A DNA stretch of 64,000 nucleotides from Quisquiliibacterium transsilvanicum (lineage in GTDB: Bacteria; Pseudomonadota; Gammaproteobacteria; Burkholderiales; Burkholderiaceae_E): contig NZ_JACHGB010000002.1 in assembly GCF_014202215.1 (NCBI RefSeq), positions 62,001 to 126,000 on the forward strand, read 5' to 3'. Positions 10,090 to 20,986 of the stretch are shown one piece after another (position 1 is the first letter of the stretch; each line of letters begins with the position of its first letter). A program made the translations under genes and the position numbers. The notes beneath the pieces are model-generated. The model was not told the origin of the DNA and made no database searches. It was given only the letters and a program-made list of their open reading frames with translations.

Positions 10090-10664
10090 CGGCGACTCTC
10101 CAAGGGTCTGCGACGGCGCAGGTAGAGCGCGCCCGCGCCCGCAGCGCCGACGGCAAGGAGGCCCGACAGCGCGAGGACCGCCGACGGGACCGAACTGTCC
10201 TTCGGGCCTGGGCCGTGTTCCCCGGCCGCGACGGTGAGACTTGCGGTGAGCAGGTCGGCCTCGCTTCCCGATGCCACCGTGGCGACGACGGTGTGGGTGC
10301 CGGGTTGCGACAGCGCCTCGAGGAACGCCTCGTCGCGCACCGCGTAGCTGCCCTGGTCGGCCTGGTACCGGGCCACGGTCTTGAGCGAGCCGGTCTCGAC
10401 CTCGACGCTTGCGTCGAGGACGGGTTCGCCGGTCGCGAACCGGTTGATGTAGAGGACGAGGGCGTCCCCCTGGCGGCGGGCCACCAGCTCGAAGCTTTCC
10501 GTCACAGCCTCGATCCTGGGCGCACCTCCGGCCGGTTCGACGGCAAGCGCGCCACGGGACGCGTCGTCATGGGGTTCGTCGCCGTGCGCGAAGGACGGCA
10601 CGGACAGGCTGGACAGCGCAATCGCGACGAGCGCCCGATGGAGAGAGGATCGGTCGAGGGTCAA
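10086..10664 (-). CDS. Periplasmic accessory protein with C-terminal membrane anchor
   Basis: 192 residues, family not recognised with confidence. A signal-like segment (residues 7-26, ending SFAHGDEPHDD) exposes an acidic His-containing stretch. A beta-rich middle domain includes SFELVARRQGDALVLYINRF, and a C-terminal transmembrane helix (about 165-183) ends in [13 protein letters not shown]. It overlaps the channel gene upstream and the adaptor gene downstream by 4 nt each, so it is tightly coupled to the RND operon. Similarity to the 123-residue protein at 5359-5730 suggests both belong to one periplasmic metal-efflux accessory family; the exact role is unknown. Confidence 0.7.
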   Translation of the reverse strand: MTLDRSSLHRALVAIALSSLSVPSFAHGDEPHDDASRGALAVEPAGGAPRIEAVTESFELVARRQGDALVLYINRFATGEPVLDASVEVETGSLKTVARYQADQGSYAVRDEAFLEALSQPGTHTVVATVASGSEADLLTASLTVAAGEHGPGPKDSSVPSAVLALSGLLAVGAAGAGALYLRRRRPLESRR

Positions 10665-11884
10665 GGGGCAATTCCAAGAGTCTGTTCAAGCCGCGCTGCC
10701 GCCCGGCCGAGCGCGGCGTGCTGGCGCAGCAGGGATGCGTCGGCCTCGGCAGCGGCCGTCAGCGCACGCAGCGTTTCCGGCAGCGAAGTCTCTCCCGCCT
10801 GGAACGATTTCTCGATCAGCCGCAAGCGCTCGCGAAGCAGCCTGGCGCGCCTGTCCTGGTCAGCCAGCTGCCGGCGCGCCGCATCGACGGCCGCATGGGC
10901 GGCGAGCTGGTCTGCCTCGAGCTGGCGACGGAGTTCCTGCTCCCGGGCTTGCGCAAGCTCCAGGTCGGCCAGCGCCGCTGCGAGCATCGGCTCGTTGCGT
11001 GCCGCCGTGCCCAGCGGAATGCGCAGGGCCAGGCCGATTCCATGGGTGTTGGGTTCGGGGCCGCGCGAGACTTCCTGGCGGACCCGGGTGCTGAGCACCG
11101 GCGCGTCCCGATTCGATGCCCTGACGAATTCCAGGCGCTTTCGGGCGAGCTCGATGGCCAGGGCCGCCAGGCGAAGTTCGGGGTGTTCGTCGTTCGTGAC
11201 TGCCGGTGCAGCCGCATCAGGTACCTGGGGCAGGGGGGCTTCAGTCAGGCCCGTCAACGCTGTCCACCGGACCCGCGCGGCGTGCAGGTCCAACTGGGCC
11301 TGAGTCAGGGCTGCGGTCGCGGCGAGCCGTTCGGCATCGACCGCCAGGAGGTCTGCGGGCGCCAGATCCCCGGCGTCGACCCGTCGTGACACGTCGCGGG
11401 TCAGCGCGTCGAGACCTGCATTGCGAGCCTCGGCGGCAGCCAGCTCGGCCCGGCGCAGGTCGATTTCCCAGGCCGCCTCGCGCACCAGGCCGGCGAGCCG
11501 CAGCCGGCCTGCCGCGGACGCCTCGGCAGCCACCGCGTTGCCGGCTTCCGCGGCGCCGATCCTGGCGGAGCGCTGGCCGGGCAGCCAGAGGGGAAGGGCG
11601 ATGCCCAGCTCGGTCTCGCGGCTGCTCTCGTGGCTTTGCTGCCGGTTGCCCAGCACGCCGATCTCCAGCGCAGGCGGCGCCGCCAGCAGGGCCGATGCGG
11701 CCGAGCGTTCGGCGACCGCTCGGCGCGCCTGGCCGGCCGCTTCGGCCGAACGCGCGCTGCGAGCCCATGCCGCGTCGACTGCCTGCGCGAGCGTCGGCGT
11801 CGCCTGCTGCGCCCCTGCCGGCGCAGGCATCGCCGTCACGATCATCGAAAGGAGCAGCGCCGCGAGGAAGCCGCCAGAACTCAC
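10661..11884 (-). CDS. TolC-family outer-membrane channel (CusC/CzcC-like)
   Basis: 407 residues from the GTG at 11884. The signal peptide (core FLAALLLSMIVTAMPAPAGAQQ) is followed by two repeats of the TolC alpha-helical domain, seen as Ala/Arg/Glu-rich stretches such as LDALTRDVSRRVDAGDLA and LRERLRLIEKSFQAGETSL. It would form the outer-membrane exit duct of the RND pump. The frame is open to 11938, but the GTG overlaps the TGA of the cupredoxin gene (GTGA, 11881-11884), fits the coupling seen elsewhere in this operon and puts the signal peptide at the N-terminus. Confidence 0.88.
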   Translation of the reverse strand: MSSGGFLAALLLSMIVTAMPAPAGAQQATPTLAQAVDAAWARSARSAEAAGQARRAVAERSAASALLAAPPALEIGVLGNRQQSHESSRETELGIALPLWLPGQRSARIGAAEAGNAVAAEASAAGRLRLAGLVREAAWEIDLRRAELAAAEARNAGLDALTRDVSRRVDAGDLAPADLLAVDAERLAATAALTQAQLDLHAARVRWTALTGLTEAPLPQVPDAAAPAVTNDEHPELRLAALAIELARKRLEFVRASNRDAPVLSTRVRQEVSRGPEPNTHGIGLALRIPLGTAARNEPMLAAALADLELAQAREQELRRQLEADQLAAHAAVDAARRQLADQDRRARLLRERLRLIEKSFQAGETSLPETLRALTAAAEADASLLRQHAALGRAAARLEQTLGIAP

Positions 11885-12390
11885 TCGACGACCACCTTGC
11901 CGGACATCCCGGCCTCGAAGTGGCCGGGAAGCAGGCACGCGAACTGGAACTCGCCCGCCCTGGTGAACTGCCAGACCACTTCGCCCTGCGCACCGGGCTG
12001 CACGTGCGTCATCTGGGGCTCGTCATGCTCCATGCCGGGGAACTTCCTCATCGCATCGGCATGACGCCGCAGCAGGTCGGGAGTGCCCAGCACAAGTTCG
12101 TGCAGCACCTTGCCCTTGTTCGCCACCTTCAGGCGCACCGTCTCGCCGCTCTTTGCCCTGAAAGTGGCAGGCGTGAAGCGCATGTCGTCGGTCATGTCGA
12201 TCTCGATGGTCCGTGCCGCGCTTGCCGGGTCTCCGGCGCGGCCGAAGGGGGTGTCGACGACCCTTGACGCGTCATGGCGAGGGGAGGTCGTGGCGTGATC
12301 CGATCCACCGTGGGCAAGGACGGCGGGTGCGGCCAGCGTCGCGGTGAGGGCGAGGGCGAGCAGCGCGAGTCCGTGTGTCAGCGGCTTCAT
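11881..12390 (-). CDS. Periplasmic cupredoxin-domain protein
   Basis: 169 residues with signal peptide MKPLTHGLALLALALTATLA. The cupredoxin fold is shown by MRFTPATFRAKSGETVRLKV and NKGKVLHELVLG (first His ligand), and near the C-terminus by FQFACLLPGHFEAGMSG, giving the Cys-X4-His-X4-Met pattern of a type-1 copper site. An insert with HADAMRKFPGMEHDEPQMTH adds further Met and His residues. It probably binds or oxidises copper in the periplasm and delivers it to the efflux system. It is followed with a 4-nt overlap by the channel gene. Confidence 0.9.
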   Translation of the reverse strand: MKPLTHGLALLALALTATLAAPAVLAHGGSDHATTSPRHDASRVVDTPFGRAGDPASAARTIEIDMTDDMRFTPATFRAKSGETVRLKVANKGKVLHELVLGTPDLLRRHADAMRKFPGMEHDEPQMTHVQPGAQGEVVWQFTRAGEFQFACLLPGHFEAGMSGKVVVE

Positions 12391-12499
12391 GTCTTTCCGA
12401 TGCAGCGTGAGGGCGGGCGCTCGCCCGCATGAGGGGTTGCGCCGATGGGCGCGAGCGGAAACGCAGGTCCGGGTCCAGGACGGGTCGCCGGGTGCCGGC

Positions 12500-12748
12500 T
12501 CAGGAGAGGAGGTCGCGCTTCTTCTGTTCGAACTCGTCCTTGTCGATCTCGCCGCGCGCGTACCGCTTCTTGAGGACGTCGAGTGCGGACTCCTCCTGCG
12601 GCGGCGTCGATCTGCCGTCGTTCCTGAGCGATCGTGCCAGGACCGCGATGCCGAGCCCGATCAGGACCAGCCAAAGCAGGCCGTGCGCCATGCCCATGAT
12701 TCCGTAGCCCATGCCCCAGCCGCCTTCGTACATGCCGCCCCACATCAT
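12500..12748 (-). CDS. SHOCT-domain small membrane protein
   Basis: 82 residues. The first 20 residues are rich in Met, Gly and Trp (MMWGGMYEGGWGMGYGIMGM), followed by one transmembrane helix (LLWLVLIGLGIAVLAR) and a C-terminal SHOCT domain (ALDVLKKRYARGEIDKDEFE). SHOCT proteins of this size often sit in metal or stress operons; the Met-rich N-terminus could bind Cu(I), which is inference. It is the first gene of the leftward metal operon, 109 bp ahead of the cupredoxin gene, and has an ATTAC-N6-GTAAT site about 70 bp upstream of its start. Confidence 0.85.
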   Translation of the reverse strand: MMWGGMYEGGWGMGYGIMGMAHGLLWLVLIGLGIAVLARSLRNDGRSTPPQEESALDVLKKRYARGEIDKDEFEQKKRDLLS

Positions 12749-12810
12749 TTCGCTCCCTCGAGGGTCGTGTCGAAGCAGATGCTACGGGGCTGCTGCTGTC
12801 GGTCCCCTGA

Positions 12811-12834
12811 CGTCCAGATTACCGATGCGTAATG
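12811..12834 (-). promoter_or_regulatory. Putative CusR-type operator upstream of the metal efflux operon
   Basis: The core ATTACCGATGCGTAAT (12818-12833) is an inverted repeat ATTAC-N6-GTAAT. The 24-bp segment 12811-12834 matches 15059-15082 at 22 of 24 positions. Both sites flank units of the island controlled, by inference, by the CusR-like regulator. The spacing of about 70 bp to the SHOCT start codon suits activation. Confidence 0.7.
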
Positions 12835-12904
12835 GAAGGGAAGGGCGAAGGGCGCGGCGTCGGAGCAGTCGGCCCGGAGGGTCGGGCGGGCAGCGTGAGT
12901 CCGG

Positions 12905-14284
12905 TCAGGCGGGCAGCCTGAAGCCGATCGTGTTGCCCTCTGGCCCGGATCGTGCGAAGACCTCGCCGCGGTGCATTTCCACGATCGCCTTCACGATCGC
13001 CAGCCCGAGGCCATGGCTCATTCCCAGGCGACTGCGCGCGGTGTCGGCGCGGTAGAAGCGGTCGAAGATCCGGGCGCGCACCACTTCCGGGATCGGAGCG
13101 CCAGGGTTGATCACCTCGACGATCCCGAGGCCGTTCTCGAGCCGCAGGCGAATGACGATCAAGTTGCCGGCGCTGGTCTGCTTGATTGCGTTCGACACCA
13201 GGTTGGAGAGCGCGCGCCGGATCAGGCCGGCATTGCACCGAACCCGGGCCTCACCCTCGATCGACACGTTCAGGCCGCTGTCGGACAGGAGCGCGTCGTA
13301 GTACTCGACGGTCTTGCGCGCCTGCGCCGACAGTTCTACCTGCGCTGCGTCGGGGGCCTCATCGCCCTGGTCCGCGCGCGCGAGGAACAGCATGTCGTTG
13401 ACCATGGTCTTGAGCTGTCCGAGTTCCTCGAGCTGGTCGGTCAGCGTCTCGCGCATCGTCTCCGGTGATCGTGCGTCGCCGAGGGTGACCTCCGCGGCGT
13501 TGATCAGCGTGGCGAGAGGCGTTCGAAGCTCGTGCGCCACGTCCGCGTTGAACGACTCCATCTTCCGATAGGCCGTCTCGACGCGGTCCAGGGTTTCGTT
13601 GAAGCCGCGCGCGAGATCCTCGAGTTCAGCGTCGACGTCCTGCGTGTCCAGGCGCAGCGACAGCGACGCGGGGGCGATCCGGGCGGCCTGCTCGGAGAGC
13701 CTGCGCGCCGGAGCAAGGCCGCGGCCGGTGGCCCAGAATGCCAGCGTCACGATGAGCAGCACACCGCCCGCGCAGACGAGCCAGACCAGCAGGCGGTAGT
13801 TCTCGAGCAGGCGCAGGCGCGGATGGATCTCGATCGTGACGAGCATCCGGTCGAGCGGAAGCTTGCCGGGGTGCAGCACCGTTCGCCGCACGCCCTCGAG
13901 CAGCACGCCCTCGTCCGTGATCAGCCTGAGGAATTCCCCGTCGCTCTCCAGTTCCGCGGGCAGGCTGCCCGGGCCCAGCACGATCTCGCCTTCACTGGAC
14001 AACAGCCAGACGCGCAGGGTGTCGTGGGCGATCAGCGCGTCACTGATGTGATGCCTGAGCGCGACGAGGTCACCGCTTCGCGCCGCTTCCTCGATGTAAT
14101 GGCTGACCAGCATCTCCTTGCCGTGCAGCTCGTCGCGGTCCGCGCGGGCGAGCTCCTCGGCCAGCGACAGGTAGAGGGTGCCGCCAGCGATGGCCAGAAC
14201 CACGGCGCCGATGGCCCCAAGCGCAAGGGTCAGCCGCGCGCGGATCGAGCGTGCGACGACCTTGCCGGTCCGCCAGCGGCTCAC
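12905..14284 (-). CDS. cusS: Heavy-metal sensor histidine kinase (CusS-like)
   Basis: 459 residues. Two transmembrane segments (about 14-35 and 165-185) bound a periplasmic sensor region, followed by HAMP (about 187-240), an H-box with phosphoacceptor His in [15 protein letters not shown], and an ATPase domain with [11 protein letters not shown] (N box), VINPGAPI (G1 region), FDRFYRAD (F box) and GLGLAIVK (G2). The layout matches heavy-metal sensor kinases. The start ATG overlaps the cusR stop (14281-14284). It probably senses periplasmic copper or silver and phosphorylates CusR; the ligand is inferred from the neighbouring cupredoxin and ATPase. Confidence 0.9.
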   Translation of the reverse strand: MSRWRTGKVVARSIRARLTLALGAIGAVVLAIAGGTLYLSLAEELARADRDELHGKEMLVSHYIEEAARSGDLVALRHHISDALIAHDTLRVWLLSSEGEIVLGPGSLPAELESDGEFLRLITDEGVLLEGVRRTVLHPGKLPLDRMLVTIEIHPRLRLLENYRLLVWLVCAGGVLLIVTLAFWATGRGLAPARRLSEQAARIAPASLSLRLDTQDVDAELEDLARGFNETLDRVETAYRKMESFNADVAHELRTPLATLINAAEVTLGDARSPETMRETLTDQLEELGQLKTMVNDMLFLARADQGDEAPDAAQVELSAQARKTVEYYDALLSDSGLNVSIEGEARVRCNAGLIRRALSNLVSNAIKQTSAGNLIVIRLRLENGLGIVEVINPGAPIPEVVRARIFDRFYRADTARSRLGMSHGLGLAIVKAIVEMHRGEVFARSGPEGNTIGFRLPA

Positions 14285-14961
14285 TGGCGCAGCTCCAGCA
14301 CGTAGCCCATGCCGCGCACGGTGTGCAGGAGCTTGATCGGGAAGGGATCGTCAAGCTTGGCGCGCAACCTGCGAATCGCGACCTCGATGACGTTGGTGTC
14401 GCTGTCGAAGTTCATGTCCCATACCTGCTCTGCGAGCGTGGTCCGGGACAGGATCTGCCCCTGCCGGCGCAGCAGCAGGCTCAGCAACGTGAACTCCTTG
14501 GCCGTCAGGTCCAGCCGCTGGCCACCGCGATGCGCCTTGCGGCTCGCCAGGTCGAGTTCCAGGTCGGCCAGGTGCAGGTGCAGCGGATCGCCTGCGCCGG
14601 CCGCGCCGCCGCGGCGCAGGACGGCCTGGATTCGCGCGAGAAGTTCCGAGAATGCAAACGGCTTGACCAGGTAGTCGTCCGCGCCCGCCCGCAGGCCGCG
14701 CACCCGGTCTTCGACCTTGTCGCGCGCAGTCAGCATCAGCACCGGTGTGTTCTTGTGCCGGCGCAACTGCTCGAGGACCGAGAAACCGTCGATTCCCGGA
14801 ATCATCACGTCCAGCAGGATCAGGTCGTACTCGCCCTCGAGGGCCATGTGGCGGCCGTCGATTCCGTCCGGCGAAACGTCGACCACGTAGCCGTTCTCGG
14901 CCAGGCCCTTCTGCAGGTAGGCCGCCAGGCGGCGCTCGTCTTCGATGATCAGAATTCGCAC
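14281..14961 (-). CDS. cusR: Heavy-metal response regulator, OmpR family (CusR-like)
   Basis: 226 residues from a GTG at 14961 with GGAG seven bases upstream. The receiver domain has the acidic pair in [11 protein letters not shown], phosphoacceptor Asp in [10 protein letters not shown], and Thr/Lys in MLTARDK and [13 protein letters not shown]. The C-terminal winged-helix DNA-binding domain includes [17 protein letters not shown] and [18 protein letters not shown], typical of the CusR/CopR/CzcR group. It likely binds the paired ATTAC-N6-GTAAT sites, one of which lies between this gene and the divergent P-type ATPase. Confidence 0.92.
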   Translation of the reverse strand: MRILIIEDERRLAAYLQKGLAENGYVVDVSPDGIDGRHMALEGEYDLILLDVMIPGIDGFSVLEQLRRHKNTPVLMLTARDKVEDRVRGLRAGADDYLVKPFAFSELLARIQAVLRRGGAAGAGDPLHLHLADLELDLASRKAHRGGQRLDLTAKEFTLLSLLLRRQGQILSRTTLAEQVWDMNFDSDTNVIEVAIRRLRAKLDDPFPIKLLHTVRGMGYVLELRQ

Positions 14962-15058
14962 GGCTGCTCCGATGGGACAGGCGGGAGCGTTATACACCGG
15001 AGCTTCCCGGGCGGGCGAGTGCGGCAGTCCGATGCGCGGCCTGATGCCGTCCAGGTGC

Positions 15059-15082
15059 CGTCCAGATGACCGAAGCGTAATG
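15059..15082 (+). promoter_or_regulatory. Putative CusR-type operator between cusR and the P1B-ATPase
   Basis: Core ATGACCGAAGCGTAAT (15066-15081), differing from the site at 12818-12833 at two bases and keeping the GTAAT half exactly. It lies in the divergent spacer, about 100 bp from the cusR start and 125 bp from the ATPase start, so it could serve either gene. A partial GCCGTCCAG direct repeat precedes it. Confidence 0.7.
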
Positions 15083-15207
15083 CTGCGGTCAGGATCGTGT
15101 TGCCTTCTGCGCGGAAAATGCTTGAATGATCCAGGGGCGCCCGTCGGCGATGCCCGACCGGGCGGGGTTCGTGTCGGCCCCGCGTCGGCGCACCAGCGGA
15201 GAGACCG

Positions 15208-17418
<2,211 letters not shown>

Positions 17419-17427
17419 GGTGCAGAC

Positions 17428-17513
17428 GTCCACCGGCGCTCAGCAGCGCCCACCGGAACTCGGCAGCGTCCACAGGAGCTCAGCATCATTCACCAGCGCT
17501 CACCAGGCTCCAC
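17428..17513. repeat. Degenerate 20-bp tandem repeat, about four units
   Basis: Units at 17428-17447, 17448-17467, 17468-17487 and 17488-17507, with a partial fifth. The first is GTCCACCGGCGCTCAGCAGC; others vary at 3 to 8 positions but keep CAC near base 4 and CTC near base 13. It fills most of the spacer between the ATPase stop and the convergent sulfurtransferase stop. No coding frame is supported. Confidence 0.75.
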
Positions 17514-17527
17514 CCGCGTCGGGCGGA

Positions 17528-18376
17528 TCAGGGCGTCGCGCCGCGCGCCACCGGACGCGCCGGGTCGGCGCACCACTCGCTCCACGAACCGGGGTACAGC
17601 GCGCCGCCGGGGAGCCCCGCGAGTTCCATCGCCAGCAGGTTGTGGCAGGCGGTCACGCCCGAGCCGCAATGATGGACCAGCGACGTCGGCGGCCGGCCCG
17701 CCAGCAGCGACTCGAATTCCTGCCGCAGCACCGGCGCCGGCTTGAAGCGGCCGTCCGGGCGCAGGTTCAGCTGGAAGGGGCGGTTGACCGCACCGGGGAT
17801 GTGACCGGCGACCGGGTCCAGCGGCTCCACCTCGCCGCGGTAGCGCTCGGGTGCGCGCGCATCGACGACCAACCGGTCCCCGCCAGCCAGGTTGCCCAGC
17901 ACCGTGGCCGCATCGACCTCGGCCACCAGCGAGGCACCAGCGGCGAAGCTGCCCTGGCGCTGCGGTGCGGGCTCTGTGCTCAACGGGAAGCCGGCACGCG
18001 TCCAGGCTTCGATTCCGCCGTCGAGCACCGCCACCTTTCGGTGGCCCAGCCAGCGCGCCAGCCACCAGACGCGCACCGCGAACATCCCGCCCTGGCCGTC
18101 GTAGGCGACCAGCTGCCGGCCGGCGTCCAGCCCGGCGGCGCGCAGCTTCGCTGCCAGGGTCTCGCGGTCGGGCAGCGGATGGCGGCCGTTGCTGCCGGTC
18201 TTCGGGCCGGCCAGGTCGAGGTCCTGGTGCAGGAAGCTCGCGCCGGGAATGTGTCCTGCGGCATAGGCGGCGGGGCCGACCGCGGGGTCGAGCAGATCGT
18301 GACGGGCGTCGATCACAGTGCAGTGGTCGATCGCTTCGGCGAGTTCGTCGGCGGAGATCAGGGTGGTCCAGGTCAT
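17528..18376 (-). CDS. Sulfurtransferase (tandem rhodanese, mercaptopyruvate type)
   Basis: 282 residues with two rhodanese domains. The first (about 1-125) is inactive-type and contains VIDARHDLLDP and YDGQGGMFAVRVWW. The second carries the active-site loop CGSGVTAC with nucleophile Cys237; CGSGVTA is the loop typical of 3-mercaptopyruvate sulfurtransferase, whereas thiosulfate rhodaneses favour CRKGVTA. It would transfer sulfane sulfur from mercaptopyruvate to thiols or cyanide. ATG at 18376. It is converged on by the P-type ATPase, with a tandem repeat between the stops. Confidence 0.92.
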   Translation of the reverse strand: MTWTTLISADELAEAIDHCTVIDARHDLLDPAVGPAAYAAGHIPGASFLHQDLDLAGPKTGSNGRHPLPDRETLAAKLRAAGLDAGRQLVAYDGQGGMFAVRVWWLARWLGHRKVAVLDGGIEAWTRAGFPLSTEPAPQRQGSFAAGASLVAEVDAATVLGNLAGGDRLVVDARAPERYRGEVEPLDPVAGHIPGAVNRPFQLNLRPDGRFKPAPVLRQEFESLLAGRPPTSLVHHCGSGVTACHNLLAMELAGLPGGALYPGSWSEWCADPARPVARGATP

Positions 18377-18407
18377 CGGGGTCCCACGAAGGAGGTCGAA
18401 GGGCTAT

Positions 18408-19304
18408 TCAGGCCGGCGCCGGGCGCTCGCGCGTCGCGGCGGCCGCCGAGCCCGCCGACGAGATCCGGGTGGCGACCGCCCCGCTGACCACGATCAGCAG
18501 GATGCCGGCGAACTCGATCCACTCGAAGCGGTCGTCGAAGACGACCCAGCCGATCACGGTGGCGAAGATCACCCCCAGGTATTGCAGGTTGGCGGTGAGC
18601 AGCGTGCGGCCCCTGCCGAAGGCGCGGGTCATCATCATCTGGCCGGCAGAGGCGAGCGTGCCGATCAGCAGCAGCGGCCCGACGTTGCGCCACTCGAGCG
18701 GATGCCAGCCCGTGGTGACCGTGGCCGCGATCCCGCCGAACACGATGTTGGTCACCGCGAACCAGAAGACCACGACCCAGTCGGGCTCGCCTAGGCGGCT
18801 CAGGGTGCGCACCTGCAGGTAGACCACCGCGGCCAGCATTCCGGAGAACAGACCGACCATCAGCACGCCCGCCTGGTCATGCTCGATCGCAGGCCGCAGG
18901 ATCATCAGCACGCCGACGAAACTGGCCGCGATCGCCAGGTAGAGCCAGCCGCGCAGCGGCGCCGTGCGTCCGTGCCACCAGCCCGCCGCCGCCACCGCGA
19001 TCGCGATGAACAGCGGCGAGGTGTAGTTCAGCGTCACCGAGGTGGCCAGCGGCAGCACCGAGAAGGTGCTGAACCAGCAGGTCATCGCAGTGGTGCCGAC
19101 CAGCGAGCGGGTGGCATGCAGGCCCGGGCGGGAGGTGCGCACGCTGCGCCCGCTGGCGAAGATCCATGCGCCCATCAGCAGCGCCGAGACCAGGCCGCGG
19201 AAGAACACGATCTCGAAGGCCGAATGCCAGGCCGAGACATGCTTGATCACCGCACCCATCACCGAGAACGCCAGCGCGGCGCCCACCATCCACAGCGACT
19301 GCAA
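18408..19304 (-). CDS. EamA/DMT-family transporter
   Basis: 298 residues with ten predicted hydrophobic helices in two EamA repeats (about 1-135 and 150-290). Recognisable features are the N-terminal MQSLWMVGAALAFSVMGAVI, PLFIAIAVAAAGWWHGR and the helix-9/10 segment GVIFATVIGWVVFDDRFEW. Members of the drug/metabolite superfamily export amino acids, nucleosides or other small metabolites; the substrate cannot be read from sequence. It lies between the sulfurtransferase and the Rieske oxygenase on the same strand with short gaps, so co-transcription is possible. Confidence 0.88.
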   Translation of the reverse strand: MQSLWMVGAALAFSVMGAVIKHVSAWHSAFEIVFFRGLVSALLMGAWIFASGRSVRTSRPGLHATRSLVGTTAMTCWFSTFSVLPLATSVTLNYTSPLFIAIAVAAAGWWHGRTAPLRGWLYLAIAASFVGVLMILRPAIEHDQAGVLMVGLFSGMLAAVVYLQVRTLSRLGEPDWVVVFWFAVTNIVFGGIAATVTTGWHPLEWRNVGPLLLIGTLASAGQMMMTRAFGRGRTLLTANLQYLGVIFATVIGWVVFDDRFEWIEFAGILLIVVSGAVATRISSAGSAAAATRERPAPA

Positions 19305-19327
19305 TCAGGGTCTCCCGCCGGCGCGGC

Positions 19328-20455
19328 TCATCCGGTGAGCCTGTCGCCCGGCGCGTCGAAGTCCATCCGGCGACGGTAGAACTCGTGGAAGTGCTGCATG
19401 CCGTCTTCCATCGGGCTCTGGTAGGGACCCACTTCCGACACCCCGCGCTCGAGCAGCGCCCGGCGCCCGGCGTCCATGCGCAGCGCGATCTCGTCGTCCT
19501 CGATGCAGGTCTCCATGTAGGCGGCCCGCTCGGCCTCGACGAACTCGCGCTCGAACAGCGCGATGTCCTCGGGGTAGTAGAACTCGACGATGTTGGTGGT
19601 GTGCTGCGGGCCGCGCGGCACCAGCGTGGAGATCACCAGCACGTGCGGATACCACTCAACCATGACGTTGGGGAAGTAGGTGAGCCAGATGGCGCCGTGG
19701 TCCGGCACCTTGCCTTCGCCGTAGCGCAGCACCTGCTCCTGCCAGCGCCGGTAGGCGGGCGAGCCGGGGCGGCGCAGTCCCTGGTGGATGCCCACTGTCT
19801 GCACCGAGTACCAGTCGCCGAAGTTCCAGCGCAGATCGCTGCAGGACACGAAGTGGCCCAGCCCCGGATGGAAGGGCTCGACGTGATAGTCCTCCAGGTA
19901 GACCTCGATGAAGGTCTTCCAGTTGTACTGGCATTCATGGACTTCGACGTGGTCGAGCAGATAGCCGCTGAAGTCGAGCTCGCGCTCCAGGCCGACGCCG
20001 GCCAGGTCGGCGGCCACGTCGCGGCGGCCCTCGAACAGCAGCCCGCGCCAGTTCTGCAGCGGAGTGCTGTCCAGCTTCACGCAGGGCTGCTCGTCGAAGT
20101 GCGGCGCGCCGAGCAGCTCGCCCTTCAGGTCGTAGGTCCAGCGGTGCACCGGGCAGACGATGTTCTGCGCATTGCCGCGGCCGTTGAGCATGATCGCCTG
20201 GCGGTGCCGGCAGACGTTGGAGAGCAGCTCCAGCCCTTCGTCGGCGGCGCGCACGAGGACGCGCCCCTCCCGCTCGGCGGGCAGGGCGTAGTAGTCGCCG
20301 GCCTCGGGCACCATCACCTGGTGGCCGACATAGCCGGGGCCATTCCTGAACAGCACCTCGAGCTCGCGCCTGAACAGCGCGTCGTCGAAGTAGACGGAGA
20401 CGGGAAGCTGCGCGCGCGAACGCGCCAGAAGTTCACGCCGACCCAGATCCGACAT
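19328..20455 (-). CDS. Rieske aromatic ring-hydroxylating oxygenase, alpha subunit
   Basis: 375 residues. The Rieske [2Fe-2S] ligands are Cys82-X-His84 and Cys101-X2-His104 (CRHRQAIML and CPVHRWTYDL). The mononuclear iron motif is EDYHVEPFHPGLGHF in the C-terminal catalytic domain. No ferredoxin or reductase gene is nearby, so electrons come from elsewhere. The ATG at 20455 has a strong GGGAGG Shine-Dalgarno. The substrate is unknown; proteins of this type upstream of xseB-ispA-dxs are a familiar betaproteobacterial arrangement, but their physiological role is poorly defined. Confidence 0.9.
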   Translation of the reverse strand: MSDLGRRELLARSRAQLPVSVYFDDALFRRELEVLFRNGPGYVGHQVMVPEAGDYYALPAEREGRVLVRAADEGLELLSNVCRHRQAIMLNGRGNAQNIVCPVHRWTYDLKGELLGAPHFDEQPCVKLDSTPLQNWRGLLFEGRRDVAADLAGVGLERELDFSGYLLDHVEVHECQYNWKTFIEVYLEDYHVEPFHPGLGHFVSCSDLRWNFGDWYSVQTVGIHQGLRRPGSPAYRRWQEQVLRYGEGKVPDHGAIWLTYFPNVMVEWYPHVLVISTLVPRGPQHTTNIVEFYYPEDIALFEREFVEAERAAYMETCIEDDEIALRMDAGRRALLERGVSEVGPYQSPMEDGMQHFHEFYRRRMDFDAPGDRLTG

Positions 20456-20707
20456 CCCAAACCTCCCGGGCAAGCAAGCCGAAAAGCCGAACCAAGTCTG
20501 CTGGCGGCCATTCCCGCTGCGGGCAGGATCGGCCGGCCGATCGACAAAGGGGCGAAGGATACCCCAAACCGCTCCCCGGGGCATTGATCGACGGCACCCC
20601 GGCGGCGGGGGCGGCAGCGCATCGCGCCCCGGCCGGTGGGCAGGGCTTTTCGGCTGTAAAATCAGAATGTTGCCGCGCTTGGTCGCGGCTTGGCACGGAA
20701 GCCCTAC

Positions 20708-20986
20708 ATGGTCAGGAAAGCAGGCGGCGCGCCGGTCGAAGAGGCGCAGCCGTCGCCCGCGCCCTCCTTCGAGGACGCCATCGGCGAGCTGGAGCGGCTG
20801 GTCGAGCGCATGGAGAGCGGTTCGCTGTCGCTCGAGGATTCGCTGGCCGCCTATCGGCGCGGCGCTGAACTGGCCGCCTTCTGCAGGAAGTCGCTCGCCG
20901 GCGTCCAGCAGCAGGTGAAAGTGCTGGAGGGCGAGCTGCTGCGCCCCTTCGAGGGCGGCGCGGCCGCTGATGCCGATGAAGCCTGA
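20708..20986 (+). CDS. xseB: Exodeoxyribonuclease VII small subunit
   Basis: 92 residues. The family core SFEDAIGELERLVERMESG and SLEDSLAAYRRGAEL form the small helical hairpin that packs on XseA. The ATG at 20708 is preceded by GGAAG with 7-base spacing; a TTG six codons upstream is also possible. It overlaps ispA by 17 nt, beginning the xseB-ispA-dxs operon. Its partner XseA is encoded 38 kb away at 58840-60213. A TAAAAT hexamer at 20657-20662 could be a -10 element. Confidence 0.93.
   Translation: MVRKAGGAPVEEAQPSPAPSFEDAIGELERLVERMESGSLSLEDSLAAYRRGAELAAFCRKSLAGVQQQVKVLEGELLRPFEGGAAADADEA

Noticed and set aside
17428-17513. CRISPR array
   Set aside because: The units are contiguous 20-bp repeats with no spacers and degenerate sequence.
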